DNA from: Lodderomyces elongisporus
Taxonomy: Eukaryota > Ascomycota > Pichiomycetes > Serinales > Debaryomycetaceae
Assembly: GCF_030384665.1 (NCBI RefSeq)
Contig: NC_083676.1
Span: forward strand, 248,001-312,000
DNA length: 64,000 bases
Direction: 5' to 3'
The notes beneath the pieces were generated by a model. It saw only the letters and a list, made by a program, of their open reading frames with translations. It was not told the DNA's origin and did no database searches. The stretch's first letter is position 1. Each line of letters begins with the position of its first letter. Shown here in pieces: positions 62,555 to 64,000 of this stretch. A program made the position numbers and the translations under genes.

Positions 62555-64000
62555 TTGATACTATTTTATTTTTTTTTTTATATTTTTTGATGGTGAAGAG
62601 GCATAAAGAGAATTAACTCTTTATGGCTAAATTTTTGGTTTTGTTTTAACTTTGTGGCACTTGATATCTTTAATATATAAATGTATGCATATGAATGTGC
62701 ATGGTTGGCGTAGAATTTGTAAGGCAGGATCAAAAACAAAGGTCAAATGCTTTTTCTGGTTGGAAAAAACAGAGCTATAAATCTTTTTGTTTTTTGATTA
62801 TCTTACCGATGCTTTTTCTTTTTTCTTTTTCTTTTTGTTTTTTTTTTATTCTGGCAATCTCTATACTTACTCTAGTTAAGCTCAGAATACAAGCTTATTC
62901 TAAAACTAATTGAACAATTGTTAGTATGAATTGCTAGTGCAAAATCAATTTGATCTAAACTCATCATCTATGTTGTAAATCTCATATAGGTGTTGGTTGA
63001 TTTCAACTTGCGCCCAAATAAAGACATTTGGCAAAACGTCCAATTGAACGTAATCATGACGATAACGCATGTATAATTTTAATCATTATGGTAACATAGA
63101 AGATAAGTAAAGTTTCTTTCTAGGCAAATGAAAATAATAAATCAGCACAAGAAAAAGAAAAGAAAAGAAAAAAAAAAAAAGAAAAAAAAAACCAATTGTA
63201 AAAGATCAAACATACCATTCTTTTATTAAACTGCAATAAACATCATAGCTTGTCTTTGATGGATGTAATGTTTCGCAGTCTGCAGTTTAGGAATATGAAC
63301 AATCGAAATAAAAGAAGAAAAGAAAAGAGAAGAAGGAGGAGGAGAAGAGGGAGAAGAAGACGATGATGATGATTAAGAGAGAAACATTGAAAGAAAAAAA
63401 AAAGTGAAGTAAAAAATGCTACCCAATTTACGGGTAGTGTACATTGAACATTTACTTGGTAGAGCCCTTTCAAGACAAGTAGAGCTAAGACTCTTGTTGA
63501 GAGACAAATAGGAATTATGGATACTATTAACAAAAAATGCTGAGAGAACAAGACACCTCCAACGGCCTTGTTTTGAATTTAAGAATTTGTTTCTGCTACA
63601 TTCCACTATTGTTTCAGTGTATCTTAGAAATTGTATACTCACATATACTCAAAAAAAAAGAAAGCTAAATGGACTAAGGAATAAGTGAAAAAAGAATAAT
63701 ATATAAAGAAGAAATGGAATAAAAAAATTGGAAGATTCTATTGACGTTTGTTAATAATTTAGTCACCTGATCAGACCATATTCTAAAGAAAACTCATTTG
63801 CTACTTAATTTCTTCCACAACCCCACGTTCTTCTTCTTCTTCCCCCCCCCCCCCTTTCCCCGCCAGTAGCCGGCAATTGTAGGCATTGTTAACAAAAATG
63901 TTCTTCTAAGGACCCATCACGGTTAAACTGTACTTAAAGAAATGGAAAAATAAAAAGATTGAATAGAATGAAAAATTCCTACAGGGCCTGTACCGGTCAG
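62555..64000. other. Intergenic region to window end, no gene supported
   Basis: 1.4 kb of AT-rich DNA with AAAAG/AAGAAG tracts (63150-63190, 63305-63375), C13 at 63842-63854, and short frames starting at GTG or made of Phe/Leu strings. Confidence 0.55.

Overview
The window looks like nuclear DNA of a yeast in the CTG-Ser1 clade (Candida/Lodderomyces group). It is AT-rich, its genes are intronless and lie on both strands, and intergenic regions are packed with microsatellites. CTG codons fall at positions where related proteins carry a small or hydroxyl residue: residue 111 of the Ypt7-type Rab and residue 115 of the Rsp5-type ligase. CTG is therefore probably read as Ser here. The highly expressed genes I checked (SPE3, AAH1) avoid CTG. 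The long low-complexity tracts inside proteins and in promoters resemble Lodderomyces elongisporus, but that is only an impression. All starts below are ATG codons; several open frames extend further upstream only through TTG or GTG.

Layout. 1-10 kb: an Oca2-type phosphatase-like protein with no catalytic Cys, then four minus-strand genes (glyoxalase II, SGT1, a large probable mitochondrial PPR-like protein, tafazzin). 10-17.5 kb: three unrecognised proteins (one with a tail anchor), TIM22, MAG1 and a secreted, probably GPI-anchored protein. 17.5-26.4 kb: a very long 3.6-kb promoter region, then a 1783-residue BNI4-like scaffold. 26.4-38 kb: 5-hydroxyisourate hydrolase, RRP8, a DSE1-like WD40 protein and RSP5. 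39-47.7 kb: a hotdog thioesterase, a new 59-residue membrane-protein ORF, an asparagine-synthetase-like protein, a protein that looks like a divergent eIF4E, a DUF1771/Smr protein and YPT7. 48-57 kb: an aldo-keto reductase split by one in-frame TAG, PRB1-type protease, ATP23, SPE3 and AAH1. 57-64 kb: an unrecognised helical protein, a candidate 63-residue ORF, and a repeat-bearing GPI cell-wall protein.

The genes are ordinary, unclustered housekeeping functions. There is a loose mitochondrial set (TIM22, ATP23, TAZ1, the PPR-like protein, possibly a glyoxalase II isoform), a bud-neck/cell-wall set (BNI4, DSE1-like, two GPI-type proteins) and two purine-catabolism enzymes (AAH1, HIU hydrolase). 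I saw no transposon, CRISPR array, rRNA or convincing tRNA. The best candidates for something new are the eIF4E-like protein, the TAG-interrupted reductase and the small membrane-protein ORF.
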